The notes under the pieces were generated by a model. The model was not told the origin of the DNA. It worked only from the letters and a program-made list of their open reading frames with translations, and did not search any database. Of a stretch of DNA of 64,000 bases, positions 63,822 through 64,000 are shown in pieces. Made by a program: the position numbers and the translations under genes. Location: NCBI RefSeq assembly GCF_015221995.1, contig NZ_JADFFM010000002.1, positions 434,001 through 498,000 of the forward strand. The letters run 5' to 3'. Every line of letters begins with the position of its first letter. Positions within the stretch are counted from its first letter, which is position 1. The DNA comes from Mucilaginibacter boryungensis (lineage in GTDB: Bacteria; Bacteroidota; Bacteroidia; Sphingobacteriales; Sphingobacteriaceae).

Positions 63822-64000
63822 TTACTTAGCGAATGCTTCCTCCAAAGTTTTAACAGCACCTGTGGTTAACAGTAATTTGCCGGCGTTCAACACATCATAA
63901 GTGTTTAACTGCTCAACCGAAATTACTTTCGTTTTTTTCAGGTTCCTGCTTGATAAATACACATTGTTATTTTCGGCACCGGCTATTACTAATAATGTTT
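63822..64000 (-). CDS. rplD: Ribosomal protein uL4, C-terminal part (cut by window edge)
   Basis: The frame from the window end to TAA at 63822 encodes the last 58 or so residues of uL4: LVIAGAENNNVYLSSRNLKK, then VISVEQLNTYDVLNAGKLLL and ALEE-type end TLEEAFAK. The start is outside the window. It precedes rplW, the standard order of the S10 operon. Confidence 0.92.
   Translation of the reverse strand, partial: TLLVIAGAENNNVYLSSRNLKKTKVISVEQLNTYDVLNAGKLLLTTGAVKTLEEAFAK

Noticed and set aside
1-64000. tRNA, rRNA, riboswitch or phage genes
   Set aside because: I looked for cloverleaf-like stretches, rRNA motifs, phage structural genes and integrases and found none I could support; small RNAs cannot be excluded by eye.

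Overview
The window is a Bacteroidota chromosome segment, most likely from Sphingobacteriaceae (Mucilaginibacter/Pedobacter-like). The signs are a SusC/SusD pair, a short RpoD-type sigma factor, Bacteroidota-style -7 boxes (TAnnTTTG), few Shine-Dalgarno sequences, lipoproteins with short signal peptides, and the secY-map-infA-rpmJ gene order inside the ribosomal operon. No rRNA, tRNA, CRISPR array or intact insertion sequence was seen. The genus assignment is inference from gene content.

Left part (1-7.7 kb): the tail of an unknown gene and a small lipoprotein end at a terminator. Single accessory genes follow: a Crp/Fnr regulator, an AhpD-like protein, an HD-domain protein, an RpoD paralog, an SDR plus cupin pair, a run of four tiny minus-strand genes (KTSC, two unknown, DUF3606-like) and two VOC proteins. 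A gene apparently broken by a -1 frameshift lies at 7.2-7.7 kb.

Accessory cluster (7.75-18.4 kb): eight closely packed plus-strand genes, visibly more GC-rich than the flanks. They encode a four-helix membrane protein, a patatin-like lipase with its own membrane hairpin, a gluzincin metallopeptidase, a ComEC-like MBL-fold hydrolase, an unknown protein, a large exported protein with a barrel-like C-terminus, a small beta-rich protein and a lipoprotein with three Ig-like repeats. I do not recognise this combination as a named system. It is the best candidate here for something undescribed.

Middle (18.8-49.6 kb): mostly housekeeping and surface genes. These are mnmE, an NdpA-type nucleoid protein, lspA, a YXWGXW lipoprotein, a 3-hydroxyacyl-CoA dehydrogenase, susC/susD, bioF-bioD, a Spy-like protein, an XRE/S24 repressor divergent from a degenerate GIY-YIG protein, a zinc-less exported MsrB, a fasciclin protein, a peptidase/TolB-propeller/barrel fusion, a class A PBP, dnaK, a GH31 glucosidase, a nucleotidyltransferase, an M42 aminopeptidase, a GNAT enzyme, a CarboxypepD_reg-like protein and a Tat-type MBL enzyme. 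Several gaps carry dispersed palindromic repeats.

Right part (49.65-64 kb): the S10-spc-alpha ribosomal operon on the minus strand, running from rplD (cut by the window edge) to rplQ and including secY, map, infA and rpoA. rpmJ and rpmD are present as short genes. rplQ and rpsC carry low-complexity C-terminal extensions, and several spacers contain hairpin-forming repeats.
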